From contig NZ_QXFH01000076.1 in the NCBI RefSeq assembly GCF_003581615.1, positions 1 through 64,000 of the forward strand: DNA of 64,000 nt, given 5' to 3'. Position 1 is the stretch's first letter, and each line of letters starts with the position of its first letter. Shown here piece by piece: positions 52,049-60,209 of the stretch. Under the pieces are notes generated by a model, which saw nothing but the letters and a program-made list of their open reading frames with translations, was not told where the DNA came from and searched no databases. The translations under genes and the position numbers were made by a program. The DNA is from Flagellimonas lutimaris (lineage in GTDB: Bacteria; Bacteroidota; Bacteroidia; Flavobacteriales; Flavobacteriaceae).

Positions 52049-52510
52049 ATGCTACCAAACGAAAACTCCAAAATCGACCCTTTTTTAAACGAAACTTCCC
52101 TAGGTTTTCAAAAAACACCCCAAAAAGCCCCTACAATTCTAACATTTAATCACATTTAATGCAATATAACATTACATATTGTCACTTTTTACAAGGCAAC
52201 TAGTTACAGTTGTAGACGTCATCCGTTTATAAGAATACAATCTCGTATGCAATTACATAGATTTTTATCTAATCGCTTGGAACCATGACTTTTATCATTA
52301 TATATTCGAAAATATAACAGTAGCATAATTGTTTTTTTAAGCTTTAAACCAGTCAAATAATGATAGCAATCGTAAAATTTTTCATCGCACTTCTTGTTCA
52401 ACTCCTAACCCTAATTTTTATTTAAAAAGTAGATAGGATTATGGCAGTAATACAAACCAAAATAGTGTGTAAACTGCTTTAATTATATTTGCCATAACCA
52501 ACACATTGAT
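52049..52510. other. Gene-poor interval
   Basis: This AT-rich stretch of 460 bp has no clear gene. It contains a 21-codon frame (52360-52425) encoding the hydrophobic peptide MIAIVKFFIALLVQLLTLIFI, preceded by AGTCAAATA but no strong ribosome site. It could be a tiny membrane peptide, but chance is not excluded. The end of the interval holds a TATATTTG box (52484-52491) that probably drives the 47-aa gene. Confidence 0.45.
52484..52491 (+). promoter_or_regulatory. TATATTTG -7 box of the 47-aa gene
   Basis: An exact match to the Bacteroidota -7 consensus, 19 bp before the ATG at 52511. No TTG is seen at the usual -33 spacing. Confidence 0.5.
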
Positions 52511-52654
52511 ATGTTTTATAAGATTTTGGCAAAAATCAACAAAGCCCTACTCCCCTCTTACACCAAAAAAGGGTTGGACCTCTCTCAGGCATCCAAATTA
52601 CAACTGGTAATAATTGGTTGGAGATATTTTGTCACTAAAAAAGCATTGGATTAG
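52511..52654 (+). CDS. Conserved small basic protein (47 aa)
   Basis: This frame encodes 47 residues: MFYKILAKINKALLPSYTKK, then GLDLSQASKLQLVIIGWRYF and VTKKALD. The pattern (basic helix, LPS-[YL]-[TS]-K, GLDLSxASKLQ, GWRxxVT) is familiar from flavobacterial genomes, where it is sometimes labelled, doubtfully, as SsrA-binding. It is too short for an SsrA-binding protein. Its stop overlaps the stop of the convergent apt gene (TAG 52652-52654 against 52653-52651). Function unknown. Confidence 0.75.
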   Translation: MFYKILAKINKALLPSYTKKGLDLSQASKLQLVIIGWRYFVTKKALD

Positions 52655-53163
52655 TACTGAAGAAGTACCCCCTTATCGTAACCATTAATTTTATCGGCAC
52701 CATTTAAAAAGGTGAGTTCAATCAAAAAGTTACATTGAACCACTTCGCCTCCCAGTTTTTCTACTAATTTACAAACTGCTTGAGCCGTACCTCCAGTAGC
52801 CAAAACATCATCGTGTATTAGAACCTTGTCTCCTTTTTCGATGGCATCCGAATGGATTTCAAGAGTTCCTGTGCCATACTCCAAATCATAGGATTCAGAA
52901 ATTGTATGGAAGGGCAGCTTTCCAGATTTACGAACGGTAATAAAACCGGCGCCCAATTTTTCGGCCAACATGGAGGCAAAAATAAAGCCCCTACTATCTA
53001 CCCCAATAACTTTATCAATTTTCATATTAGCAGTTAAACCCAACAATGCTTCGCCTGCTTTTTGGAAGGCTTTTGGGTCTTTTAATAAAGGGGTAATGTC
53101 TTTAAAAACAACGCCTGGCTTGGGGAAGTCCTCAATATCACGAATGTAGGGTGCAAAATCCAT
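52651..53163 (-). CDS. apt: Adenine phosphoribosyltransferase
   Basis: This 170-aa salvage enzyme converts adenine and PRPP to AMP. It has YIRDIEDFPKPGVVFKDITPLL, VIGVDSRGFIFASMLAEKLGAGFITVRKSGKLPF, YDLEYGTGTLEIHSDAI and the PRPP loop VLIHDDVLATGGTAQAVCKLVEKLGG. Length and motif order are standard. Confidence 0.96.
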   Translation of the reverse strand: MDFAPYIRDIEDFPKPGVVFKDITPLLKDPKAFQKAGEALLGLTANMKIDKVIGVDSRGFIFASMLAEKLGAGFITVRKSGKLPFHTISESYDLEYGTGTLEIHSDAIEKGDKVLIHDDVLATGGTAQAVCKLVEKLGGEVVQCNFLIELTFLNGADKINGYDKGVLLQY

Positions 53164-53180
53164 TTTTTTATATGCTAGGG

Positions 53181-53212
53181 TTTTGTGGTAAAGTTAAAAA
53201 GAAATATATTTG
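53181..53212 (+). promoter_or_regulatory. Promoter of tRNA-Arg
   Basis: TTTTG (53181-53185), a 19-bp spacer and TATATTTG (53205-53212) match the Bacteroidota -33/-7 consensus, ending 14 bp before the tRNA 5' end. Confidence 0.75.
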
Positions 53213-53226
53213 CAGCCCTTAAATAA

Positions 53227-53300
53227 GGCCGCGTGGCGCAACTGAATAGCGCATCTGATTACGGCTCAGAAGGTTGCAGGTTTGAATCCTGCCGCGGTCA
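53227..53300 (+). tRNA. tRNA-Arg (ACG)
   Basis: This 74-nt cloverleaf has an acceptor stem GGCCGCG/CGCGGTC (one G-U pair) and discriminator A53300. The D arm is TGGCGCAACTGAATAGCGCA, the anticodon stem TCTGA/TCAGA has loop TTACGGC (anticodon ACG), and the T arm GCAGG-TTTGAAT-CCTGC is intact. CCA is not encoded. The ACG anticodon would be deaminated to ICG and read CGU, CGC and CGA. Confidence 0.96.
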
Positions 53301-53324
53301 CTGGGCAGCAATGCCAAAATAATC

Positions 53325-53360
53325 AAAACCCTTGCATGATTCATGCAAGGGTTTTTGTTT
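53325..53360 (+). terminator. Terminator after tRNA-Arg
   Basis: AAACCCTTGCATGA and TCATGCAAGGGTTT form a perfect 14-bp stem, with a T-rich tail, 25 bp after the tRNA. Confidence 0.92.
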
Positions 53361-53450
53361 TTAGAAGCCTATTGATTTTAATTGACAACAGTGCAATTTT
53401 ATAATCTCCAAGAAAGCTTAAAATCAATTTTGTATGGCAATATTATTTTA

Positions 53451-53479
53451 TTTGATATATCAATTACATTTGTATCAAA
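53451..53479. promoter_or_regulatory. Palindrome overlapping the MarR-gene promoter
   Basis: TTTGATATA (53451-53459) and TGTATCAAA (53471-53479) are inverted arms (TTTGATA/TATCAAA exact) around TCAATTACATT. A TACATTTG -7-like box (53465-53472) sits inside. It is 8 bp before the MarR-type start codon, so it is a plausible autoregulatory operator. Confidence 0.5.
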
Positions 53480-53487
53480 TAACTGAT

Positions 53488-53922
53488 ATGAAAATTCCGG
53501 CAAAAACGGTTTTCTACCATATTGAACGTACTATCAAAACATACAGAAAGTTCTCCAGGAAGAATTTTTTAAAAGTTGTGGATGATATTACCATAGATCA
53601 AAAGTTGATTCTGCAGTATCTAAACGACCATCCTGAGTTAAATCAGAATGAAATTGCTGAATTGGTTTTTAAGGACAATGCATCCTTAACACGAATGATT
53701 GACCTGATGGTACAAAAAGGATTCCTTCAGCGGTCCATTAATCCAGATGATCGTAGGAGATTCAAAATTGAACTAACACCCAAAGGAAAGGAAGTCCTGG
53801 AAAAATTAGCTCCGATAATCGTCGAAAATAGAAAAAAAGCATTTGATGGAATATCCGAAGAAGAACTTACACAACTGAAGCAAACACTCAATAAAATAGT
53901 ATCCAACTTAAACAAAAATTGA
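53488..53922 (+). CDS. MarR family regulator
   Basis: This 144-aa winged-helix protein starts at ATG 53488 (MKIPAKTVFYHIERTIKTY). An in-frame ATG 54 bp upstream would add 18 residues encoded across the palindrome and is not preferred. The DNA-binding part is LNQNEIAELVFKDNASLTRMIDLMVQKGFLQRSINPDDRRRFKIELTPKGKEV, in which the wing D-x-R-R is intact. It is followed 1 bp later by a serine hydrolase gene, so it probably controls the run of genes to 56456. Confidence 0.92.
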   Translation: MKIPAKTVFYHIERTIKTYRKFSRKNFLKVVDDITIDQKLILQYLNDHPELNQNEIAELVFKDNASLTRMIDLMVQKGFLQRSINPDDRRRFKIELTPKGKEVLEKLAPIIVENRKKAFDGISEEELTQLKQTLNKIVSNLNKN

Positions 53923-53923
53923 A

Positions 53924-54994
53924 ATGCGAAAAACGCTTTGGATCATCTGCTCTTTGGCTTACCTATTATCTAGTTGCGAGAGTAAAGCGCAAACTTTTCC
54001 CGATGAAACTTGGACTAGAGCTGAAAATCCTGAAACCATGGGTTGGCCTGATGCTGAAAGGTCCAATTTCACAAGATATATTGTAGACAGCACCAACATT
54101 ACCGGTTTGGTTCTTGTACATAAAGGGCAGATTGTATTGGAATATGGAAACATTAATGAAAACAGCTACATAGCATCCTGCCGAAAAAGCATTCTTGCCA
54201 TGTTGTACGGTAAATATGTAGAAAATGGCACCATCGATCTAGACCAAACGTTGGAAGAGTTAAGTATTACCGATGTAACGGAACTCCTTCCCGAAGAAAA
54301 AAAGGCCACCATTAAAGATTTGATCTCTGCTCGTTCCGGGGTATACTTAAGAGGGTCAAATGGCGGTGATTTTCGAAGGTTTGCTCCTGAAAGAGGTTCG
54401 GTTGCACCGGGAAGTCATTGGTTGTACAACAATTGGGATTTTAATGTGGCCGGACACATTTTTGAGCAAGAGACCCAAAATAATATCTACGACGAAATCG
54501 AAACTCAATTGGCCAAACCTTTACAAATGCAAGATTGGGACAGAACACTCCAACAAAAAAGTGGTGATTCTAATATCTCCAAGTTTCCCGCATACCACAT
54601 GTGGTTTTCTACTAGGGATATGGCCCGTATCGGATTATTAATGCTGCGTAATGGCAAATGGAAAGATGTACAAGTAATTCCCGAATATTGGGTACACGAA
54701 GTAATAAAACAACGGACTTCGTATTCGGAAGCCCAAAAAAGTGTGCCCCTACTTAAAGAAGATGGGTTGGATTTGGGGTATGGCTATATGTGGTGGCTCA
54801 TAGAAAACACCAACGATCCAAAACTGAAGAATGCCTATTCCGCCCAAGGAGCCTTAGGGCAGAATATTACTGTTTATCCAAATATAGATGTGATTTTAGC
54901 CTTTAAGACCAACAGTGTTTACCGAAGAAGAAACTCCATTCAAACCCAAATGAAGGTCATCAAAAAAGCTATTGAAATATATGACGCTAAATAA
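53924..54994 (+). CDS. Serine hydrolase, class C beta-lactamase fold
   Basis: This 356-aa exported enzyme has a lipoprotein-like signal (LAYLLSSC, Cys18). The serine-hydrolase motifs are S85-C-R-K88 (SxxK) and Y168-N-N170 (YxN), with the third motif near SAQGALGQN in place of KTG. Such proteins act as esterases, D-amino acid peptidases or weak beta-lactamases; sequence does not decide. It sits directly behind the MarR gene. Confidence 0.88.
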   Translation: MRKTLWIICSLAYLLSSCESKAQTFPDETWTRAENPETMGWPDAERSNFTRYIVDSTNITGLVLVHKGQIVLEYGNINENSYIASCRKSILAMLYGKYVENGTIDLDQTLEELSITDVTELLPEEKKATIKDLISARSGVYLRGSNGGDFRRFAPERGSVAPGSHWLYNNWDFNVAGHIFEQETQNNIYDEIETQLAKPLQMQDWDRTLQQKSGDSNISKFPAYHMWFSTRDMARIGLLMLRNGKWKDVQVIPEYWVHEVIKQRTSYSEAQKSVPLLKEDGLDLGYGYMWWLIENTNDPKLKNAYSAQGALGQNITVYPNIDVILAFKTNSVYRRRNSIQTQMKVIKKAIEIYDAK

Positions 54995-55016
54995 CAAACT
55001 CACTAAATCTATAATG

Positions 55017-55703
55017 ATGAGATTTAAAATAGCCGTTTTCTTTTGCTCAATTATTGTAACGGCTTGTGCTAGAAAAAACGAGCAAAAAAATCAAGTTCAA
55101 CCTGCAAAACCAAATACAATTGACATTGTTGCTATGTTGGATACGGTTTGGCAAACCGAACAAGTACCGATCAGGAAGCGGGATTCGGCATTCCAAGAAT
55201 ATGGCGACGAATCGGATGAGTACAAGAAATATCAAGCCATCTATAAAAAAAACCATAGTGTTAACGAACAAAAAATAGCTGAAATATTAAAAGATGGTTG
55301 GCCAAGCATGGAAGAGATTGGAGAGCAAGGCAACATAACAATTTGCAATGTTTTGCAGCACAGTAGTCCCGAAACACGCTTAAAATACCTTCCGTTAATG
55401 CGACAAGCCACTAAAAACAAACGACTGAGTCCATGGTTATTGGCCCGAACAGAGGACCGAATTGCAACGGATCGTGGAGAACTACAAATTTATGGAGGGC
55501 AAATCAAGTACTACCCCGAAACAAACACCTTTGATGTTTGGCCCATTGTTGATCCTGAAAATGTGGATAAAAGACGTGCTGAAATTGGACTGGAACCAAT
55601 GGCCCAGTATTTAAAAAACAGAAGGTTTCCTTTGGAATGGAACCTAGAAAATCAAATAAAAAGGACCGTTGCATTTGAAAGCGAAAACACCAAAAACCAA
55701 TGA
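55017..55703 (+). CDS. DUF6624 lipoprotein
   Basis: This 228-aa protein starts at ATG 55017 (MRFKIAVFFCSIIVTAC), overlooking in-frame codons from 54972 that overlap the previous gene. The lipid Cys is in IIVTAC. The DUF6624 part (about 60-205) has DTVWQTEQVPIRKRD, GWPSMEEIGEQGNITICNVLQHSSPETRLKYLPLM, LARTEDRIATDRGELQIYGGQI and VDKRRAEIGLEPMAQYL. A decayed relative lies at 6807-7192. Its stop overlaps the next start by 4 bp. Function unknown. Confidence 0.85.
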   Translation: MRFKIAVFFCSIIVTACARKNEQKNQVQPAKPNTIDIVAMLDTVWQTEQVPIRKRDSAFQEYGDESDEYKKYQAIYKKNHSVNEQKIAEILKDGWPSMEEIGEQGNITICNVLQHSSPETRLKYLPLMRQATKNKRLSPWLLARTEDRIATDRGELQIYGGQIKYYPETNTFDVWPIVDPENVDKRRAEIGLEPMAQYLKNRRFPLEWNLENQIKRTVAFESENTKNQ

Positions 55704-56116
55704 ACAAAGACCTTTTTCTGAGAGAATTTATGGAGGAAATCTGGAACAAAAAGAATCTAGATAAAGTTGAACAATATCTCCATGAAGAATATACTATCCA
55801 CCTAGACCCTACTGACCCTTGGGAGGGAAAAACACTGTCTCATTCCGAGTTTATACATCGAATGCAATCAGGATCATTTGGCCCATTTCCGGACATGAAC
55901 TTTGAAATTACCTCTACTATTGAGGACCATCATTATGTTGCGGCCACATGGGTTCTAACTGGAACAAACCTTGGAAACATAGGAGATATTCCACCGACAA
56001 ATAAAGCAATCGAAACAAGAGGGATGACCATCTATCATTTTAAAGATGATTTGATCAGTGGCCACACCCAAATTTTTGATAGGACCACAGTAATGAAACA
56101 ATTAGGATTTATTTAA
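55700..56116 (+). CDS. SnoaL-like ester cyclase-fold protein
   Basis: This 138-aa cytosolic protein has a small cone-shaped alpha+beta fold: FMEEIWNKKNLDKVEQYLHEEYTIHLD, FPDMNFEITSTIEDHHYVAATWVLTGTNLGNI, ETRGMTIYHFKDDLISGHTQIFDRTTVMKQLGFI. These are hallmarks of SnoaL polyketide cyclase-like proteins of the NTF2 superfamily. Substrate unknown. Start overlaps the DUF6624 stop, so the genes are coupled. Confidence 0.88.
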   Translation: MNKDLFLREFMEEIWNKKNLDKVEQYLHEEYTIHLDPTDPWEGKTLSHSEFIHRMQSGSFGPFPDMNFEITSTIEDHHYVAATWVLTGTNLGNIGDIPPTNKAIETRGMTIYHFKDDLISGHTQIFDRTTVMKQLGFI

Positions 56117-56117
56117 A

Positions 56118-56456
56118 ATGAAAACCAAAAAAGAACTTAAGGACGAGTACAAGCAAATGAAATTTCCAATGGGAGTTTTTCAAGTTAAAAATATCTGCAC
56201 CAACAAAGTTCTAGTTGATAATAGTCTGGATATGGAGTCTAAATGGAACAGACATCAAATGGAGCTAAAGTTTGGCAATCATGGAAACAGAGATTTTCAA
56301 AAGGACTGGAATCAATACGGAGCAGAAAATTTTGTTTTTGGAGTTTTAGCGGAGTTGAAGAATGATGAAGGGGAAAATAATGTCAACTACAATTTAGAAT
56401 TAAAAACTTTACAGGACATGGTCCTTCAGGAATTTGAAGTTAAAAATCTTTATTAA
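56118..56456 (+). CDS. GIY-YIG-like protein with degenerate catalytic motif
   Basis: This 112-aa protein follows the GIY-YIG layout: G19-V-F21 (for GIY), V31-L-V33-D-N-S (for YIG-S-S), then WNRHQMELKFGNHGNRDFQKDWNQYGAENFVFGVLAEL. The catalytic Tyr of YIG is lost and GIY has become GVF, while the downstream N-R-H and F-G-N-H-x-N-x-x-x-Q-x-D-W-x-x-x-G blocks are kept. It may bind rather than cut nucleic acid. It is the last gene of the run from marR. Confidence 0.82.
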   Translation: MKTKKELKDEYKQMKFPMGVFQVKNICTNKVLVDNSLDMESKWNRHQMELKFGNHGNRDFQKDWNQYGAENFVFGVLAELKNDEGENNVNYNLELKTLQDMVLQEFEVKNLY

Positions 56457-56514
56457 TGAGCTAAAGCTAGATTAGTTTCGGCTTAATTTCATAGCTATCA
56501 CTTTATATAAAAGA

Positions 56515-56547
56515 AAAACCTGCTACAATTGTTGCAGGTTTTTTTAG
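56515..56547. terminator. Terminator between the marR run and the DsrE-like gene
   Basis: AAAACCTGCTACAA and TTGTTGCAGGTTTTTTT form a stem with one mismatch, bounded by A and T runs; it can serve both convergent units. Confidence 0.88.
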
Positions 56548-56581
56548 TATGTTTTTTTTAATTCTTGGAGCAAGCACTTAC

Positions 56582-57022
56582 TTAATACGTCAAGGTGTTA
56601 TATCCCTTGGCCTGAAGCTGCAGTATTCGTACCGACCAAGTCGGTATTGGCTCCAATCCGTCGAACAGCTCGTCTTCCGATACACCCAATTTTTCCATGG
56701 CCACACTACAAATACTCACGCGAACCTTGGATTTATATTTTTGAAAAAAGGCCTCCAATTCGGACCCCTTGACCAAGTTCTTTACTATTTTACCTTTAAC
56801 AACAACTTCGTAATCCTTTATTTCCACTCCATTTTCCACAAGAAAATCATACATGCTCAACGCTCCTTTAAATTGACGTTCATCACTAACCCCAATAGCA
56901 TATTGACTGGTCTTTTGTAAATCGGTAACAGTTTGTTCGTCAAGCTTACGTTGCCCATACATGCCAGACATGGTCAAGGTGGTTAAGATGCTTAGGATAA
57001 TAAAGGCTCGGAATATTTTCAT
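56582..57022 (-). CDS. Exported DsrE-like protein
   Basis: This 146-aa protein has a signal peptide (MKIFRAFIILSILTTLTMSGMYG). A DsrE/DsrF-like fold follows: GALSMYDFLVENGVEIKDYEVVVKGKIVKNLVKGSELEAFF, VRVSICSVAMEKLGVSEDEL. A single Cys (VSICSV) sits where DsrE proteins carry a sulfur-relay cysteine. Export is unusual for sulfur-relay proteins; the role here is open. Probably transcribed alone. Confidence 0.78.
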   Translation of the reverse strand: MKIFRAFIILSILTTLTMSGMYGQRKLDEQTVTDLQKTSQYAIGVSDERQFKGALSMYDFLVENGVEIKDYEVVVKGKIVKNLVKGSELEAFFQKYKSKVRVSICSVAMEKLGVSEDELFDGLEPIPTWSVRILQLQAKGYNTLTY

Positions 57023-57069
57023 GGTCGTCTAGTTTTTATTTCAGCAAAATTGATTGTATAAAAATACAA

Positions 57070-58842
57070 TTATTGACTCTCTTCTTTTACAATGATGGTC
57101 TTATAAACCGCAATTGGCTTACCGTAAGTGGTAAATCCATCCAAAACCACTTCAAATTCCCCGGTAAGGTCAGAAGTATAAAACTCAAATTGCAAATCAG
57201 TCTCCTCTACTTCTATGTGAGGTTCCCAAAACAAAATTCTTCGATAATCAGGAATACGTTGATTATTCTCACCTTCCAAAGCATACCTCTGCTTAAAATA
57301 GTTCTTTTTGGCTATAGTTTTTTTAATGGGAATATTAATACCATGTTCGGGAGCATAGTTTTCGAAAAAATCTCCCTCTATTGTCTTTACTACCATCATT
57401 CCCTGATAATCCCTGCCCGCCAGTCTAAACTGATCTCTCACCAAACTAATGGACTTAATTTGTTTTGCATCAAAGTCTTTTATTTTTTCGTGATCAGGAA
57501 TATAGACACCATCAAACAATACAATGGCAGGAAAATCATTGGCCAGCTCATTGTACGTTTCAAAATCTTGGGCAATTCGTATATAATCGCTCCCATTCGG
57601 ATTGTTTCGATATCCCGCATAATTCAGTACTTCCACAAGGGTTTCCTGAAAAGTGGGAAAGCGTGTAAAGTCATCCAAATTAATGGTTTCGGGAATTCCG
57701 CCATCAAAGGGGTCTATCGGGGTTCCCAAAAGTATGGAATCAGGTTTCACGGAGAAAAATTGGTTCTCCAACTGATTATGAACACTGCGTTGCTCAATCG
57801 CATCCGAATATCTTGGCTTTAATTGAAACTGATTAAAGGTCAATCCCGAGGCATCAAGATTGGGCACTGTACCCAGAGAAACTTCAACATCCTGAGCATC
57901 TTCTCCAACCTGCATAATGGCCCTACCCTGTTTGTAATCCTTTCTTAAGTAGGTATAAAAATTTCCATTGCTGTCTGTAGCGGCAAATTTGAGAAGGAAT
58001 TCTTCACCTGGGATGGATACTACCATTTTGACATCAGATACTGGATTTCCCTTATCATCGATCACCTTTCCAAACAATAGTTCCCCACGTTGTTCCGGTA
58101 GAAAAAGACTGTCGCCAACCGTTTTTTCCAATTCTCCTTTTGCACTGAAATAATCTTTTGCATATGAAATAGCATTTGCCTGCGGTTTGACCACCATTTC
58201 ATTTTTCTTTTGAACTCTTATCGTGTAATTCCCATAACCTAACTGGGCCTTGTAATTTTTGAGGACCATGGTCACCTTTTCCCTGGTACCGAAAACTTCT
58301 TGCTCCATTTTTATTTGTACCACGGATGAGTCTGCAGGTTGATTCATTTCTCCATCTAGCTTCATTTGTCCATCTGCACCATCAGACAACAATTGGGACT
58401 GATCTACTTGGTATGGGTTGATGATGACCAAATCATCCTTGAATACCTGCTCCATTCCATTGTTTTTCATCCATTGGGTATATCCAAGCAGTTTATAGTT
58501 ACCAGAAGGAACATCTGTATTTACGAAGAAATCGCCATGTGATTTACCTTTCCGTAACCTAATTTTTTGTTCAACCACATATTCCCCTTTCTGATTTACC
58601 AACGCCACGTACCCAACAAAGCTTACATTACTGGCACGGTTGCTCTGTGCATTGAAGCAATAAAAGGCATATTGTAAATATTCACCCGTAAATACAATGG
58701 GACCAGTATGGTGCACATACACCTTTTCTTGGGGAAGTTTTTTTAAGCTTTGAAGTTCTTCTATACTACTTATTACATATTGAGCTTGGACCGGAATGGT
58801 CAAAGCTGCAAGAATCAAAAATACTATCCATTGTTTTTTCAT
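57070..58842 (-). CDS. Large periplasmic protein, MG-like and carboxypeptidase-like domains
   Basis: This 590-aa protein has a signal peptide (MKKQWIVFLILAALTIPVQAQ). The N-terminal part (about 35-150) resembles alpha-2-macroglobulin MG domains (QEKVYVHHTGPIVFTGEYLQYAFYCFN). A carboxypeptidase-regulatory-like beta sandwich lies at about 258-335 (GKVIDDKGNPVSDVKMVVSIPGEEF, TDSNGNFYTYL). A later plug-like segment (about 440-490, PAIVLFDGVYIPDHEKIKDFDAKQIKSISLVRDQF) is followed by a final beta domain. It is the last gene of the TonB receptor/DUF4249 operon, 11 bp behind DUF4249, and probably helps handle the same ligand. Confidence 0.82.
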   Translation of the reverse strand: MKKQWIVFLILAALTIPVQAQYVISSIEELQSLKKLPQEKVYVHHTGPIVFTGEYLQYAFYCFNAQSNRASNVSFVGYVALVNQKGEYVVEQKIRLRKGKSHGDFFVNTDVPSGNYKLLGYTQWMKNNGMEQVFKDDLVIINPYQVDQSQLLSDGADGQMKLDGEMNQPADSSVVQIKMEQEVFGTREKVTMVLKNYKAQLGYGNYTIRVQKKNEMVVKPQANAISYAKDYFSAKGELEKTVGDSLFLPEQRGELLFGKVIDDKGNPVSDVKMVVSIPGEEFLLKFAATDSNGNFYTYLRKDYKQGRAIMQVGEDAQDVEVSLGTVPNLDASGLTFNQFQLKPRYSDAIEQRSVHNQLENQFFSVKPDSILLGTPIDPFDGGIPETINLDDFTRFPTFQETLVEVLNYAGYRNNPNGSDYIRIAQDFETYNELANDFPAIVLFDGVYIPDHEKIKDFDAKQIKSISLVRDQFRLAGRDYQGMMVVKTIEGDFFENYAPEHGINIPIKKTIAKKNYFKQRYALEGENNQRIPDYRRILFWEPHIEVEETDLQFEFYTSDLTGEFEVVLDGFTTYGKPIAVYKTIIVKEESQ

Positions 58843-58853
58843 AAACTGGGTTT

Positions 58854-60209
58854 TTAATCGATCCAGAAATCGGGTTTGACGTTAGATCCTACCACATTGC
58901 AATCAGCACATATTGTAGGGACCACCAAATAAGGTCCTTCACATTCGCCAGGTGGATCATTATTATCTAGATAAAATTCGACCAACCCGAGTTTGATTGG
59001 GTCTATTAATGTGGAGCATTGGTCTTCTGGAGGGGTAGGCCCATCCCTTTCCGGATTTCCGAGAATTGGAGCAATTGGATTTTCACAATTGATCGTTCCA
59101 AAATATGGCGGAAGTGGTTCGTTCGGAAACAAATCCTCAAAATTGAAGTACAGACGTTCACTTACCTCCGAACTAACATCAAAAAAACCAATAACCTGGA
59201 CATCACCATCAATATGGTATACATTTCCTTCCAAACTACCAGGCTGCACTTGACTAAATAGTGATTGGCTCTGAGAAAATGCGATCAGCTGCTCATAAAA
59301 ATCGAATGCTGCTCTGGAAACACCTCTTTGTCTCACCAAAATACTATATCTATGGGATATGATAGGATTATCAGTGGCTATAAAACGTATCATGGTCCTT
59401 TCCGCCCTATTTCCGTTAAGTACGTTCCCATTCAACAAAACTTCCCCGGCAGAAAAATCCGTCCTGTAACACACGCGCTCTTCTCTTGCCCTCGGAACCA
59501 ATTGCACATCGGGATATAAGGTTTCCGTCACATTCCCCAAATCGTCGTAAACGAATTCAGTTTGGTCTCGTATAATTTCGAATTCATATGGTGTCCAGTA
59601 AGGTGCTATAATTTTATAGGTTTCTTCGTAGGCATATCTGAACAATTTATTTCCATCTGGTGAAAAGGAAGAGTCCACAAAAATACCTACGCCATCAAGT
59701 CCCGTATCACTTGTCATTCTTTCCGCATAAATATTATCAATATTGGACGTTTGGGGAAGCACCATAGGGTCAGATGTATATTCTTCCCCATTGGCAGTGG
59801 TCACAAACAATTGATATGAGGTATTTGACATAGCTCTAAATGGAGTTATGGACTCGTAGGTTCCATCCTCGGTTTCTTCAAATTGATAAACCGTACCATT
59901 ATCCGTCCTAATTTCAACGTTCGCTCCATTTTCAAATTCAGGTTCGAGTCCGCGCTCAATCACAATGGGATTGTTCACATTAAATAGCCTCTGCTCTTCC
60001 ACATTAACCGTACTATCATTTTCCACGCGCTGCATGCGACTTAATAATACTTTCTGTATAGCCTCTACATCTGTTATATTGGCCTCAACGACCAAAGTTC
60101 CAACCATACTGGTATCGGAAAATATGTCCGAAGTTGCATCAAAAGGTTCTACACAGGCGTAAGCCAGGAAAATAAGAGCTAAACCGTATATGTACGTTCT
60201 GAAACTCAT
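58854..60209 (-). CDS. DUF4249 lipoprotein (second copy)
   Basis: This 451-aa protein starts at ATG 60209 (MSFRTYIYGLALIFLAYAC; lipid Cys about 19). The longer open frame begins in the preceding gene and is discarded. The DUF4249 body is VEANITDVEAIQKVLLSRMQ, NVEIRTDNGTVYQFEETEDGTYES, LFVTTANGEEYTSDPMVLPQT, NPIISHRYSILVRQRGVSRAAFDFYEQLIAFSQSQSLFSQVQPGSLEGNVYH. The C-terminus is Cys-paired (C-EGPYLVVPTICADC). Start and upstream stop overlap (ATGA). It is a surface or periplasmic partner of the TonB receptor; ligand unknown. Confidence 0.9.
   Translation of the reverse strand: MSFRTYIYGLALIFLAYACVEPFDATSDIFSDTSMVGTLVVEANITDVEAIQKVLLSRMQRVENDSTVNVEEQRLFNVNNPIVIERGLEPEFENGANVEIRTDNGTVYQFEETEDGTYESITPFRAMSNTSYQLFVTTANGEEYTSDPMVLPQTSNIDNIYAERMTSDTGLDGVGIFVDSSFSPDGNKLFRYAYEETYKIIAPYWTPYEFEIIRDQTEFVYDDLGNVTETLYPDVQLVPRAREERVCYRTDFSAGEVLLNGNVLNGNRAERTMIRFIATDNPIISHRYSILVRQRGVSRAAFDFYEQLIAFSQSQSLFSQVQPGSLEGNVYHIDGDVQVIGFFDVSSEVSERLYFNFEDLFPNEPLPPYFGTINCENPIAPILGNPERDGPTPPEDQCSTLIDPIKLGLVEFYLDNNDPPGECEGPYLVVPTICADCNVVGSNVKPDFWID

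Noticed and set aside
53924..54994. Beta-lactam resistance system linking the serine hydrolase with the BlaI/M56 pair
   Set aside because: The two units are separated by terminators, apt and a tRNA; the M56 protein lacks a penicillin-binding sensor, and the hydrolase sits behind a MarR gene.
57073..57822. 249-codon open frame on the plus strand
   Set aside because: It is antisense to the well-supported 590-aa operon gene and has no domain or promoter.
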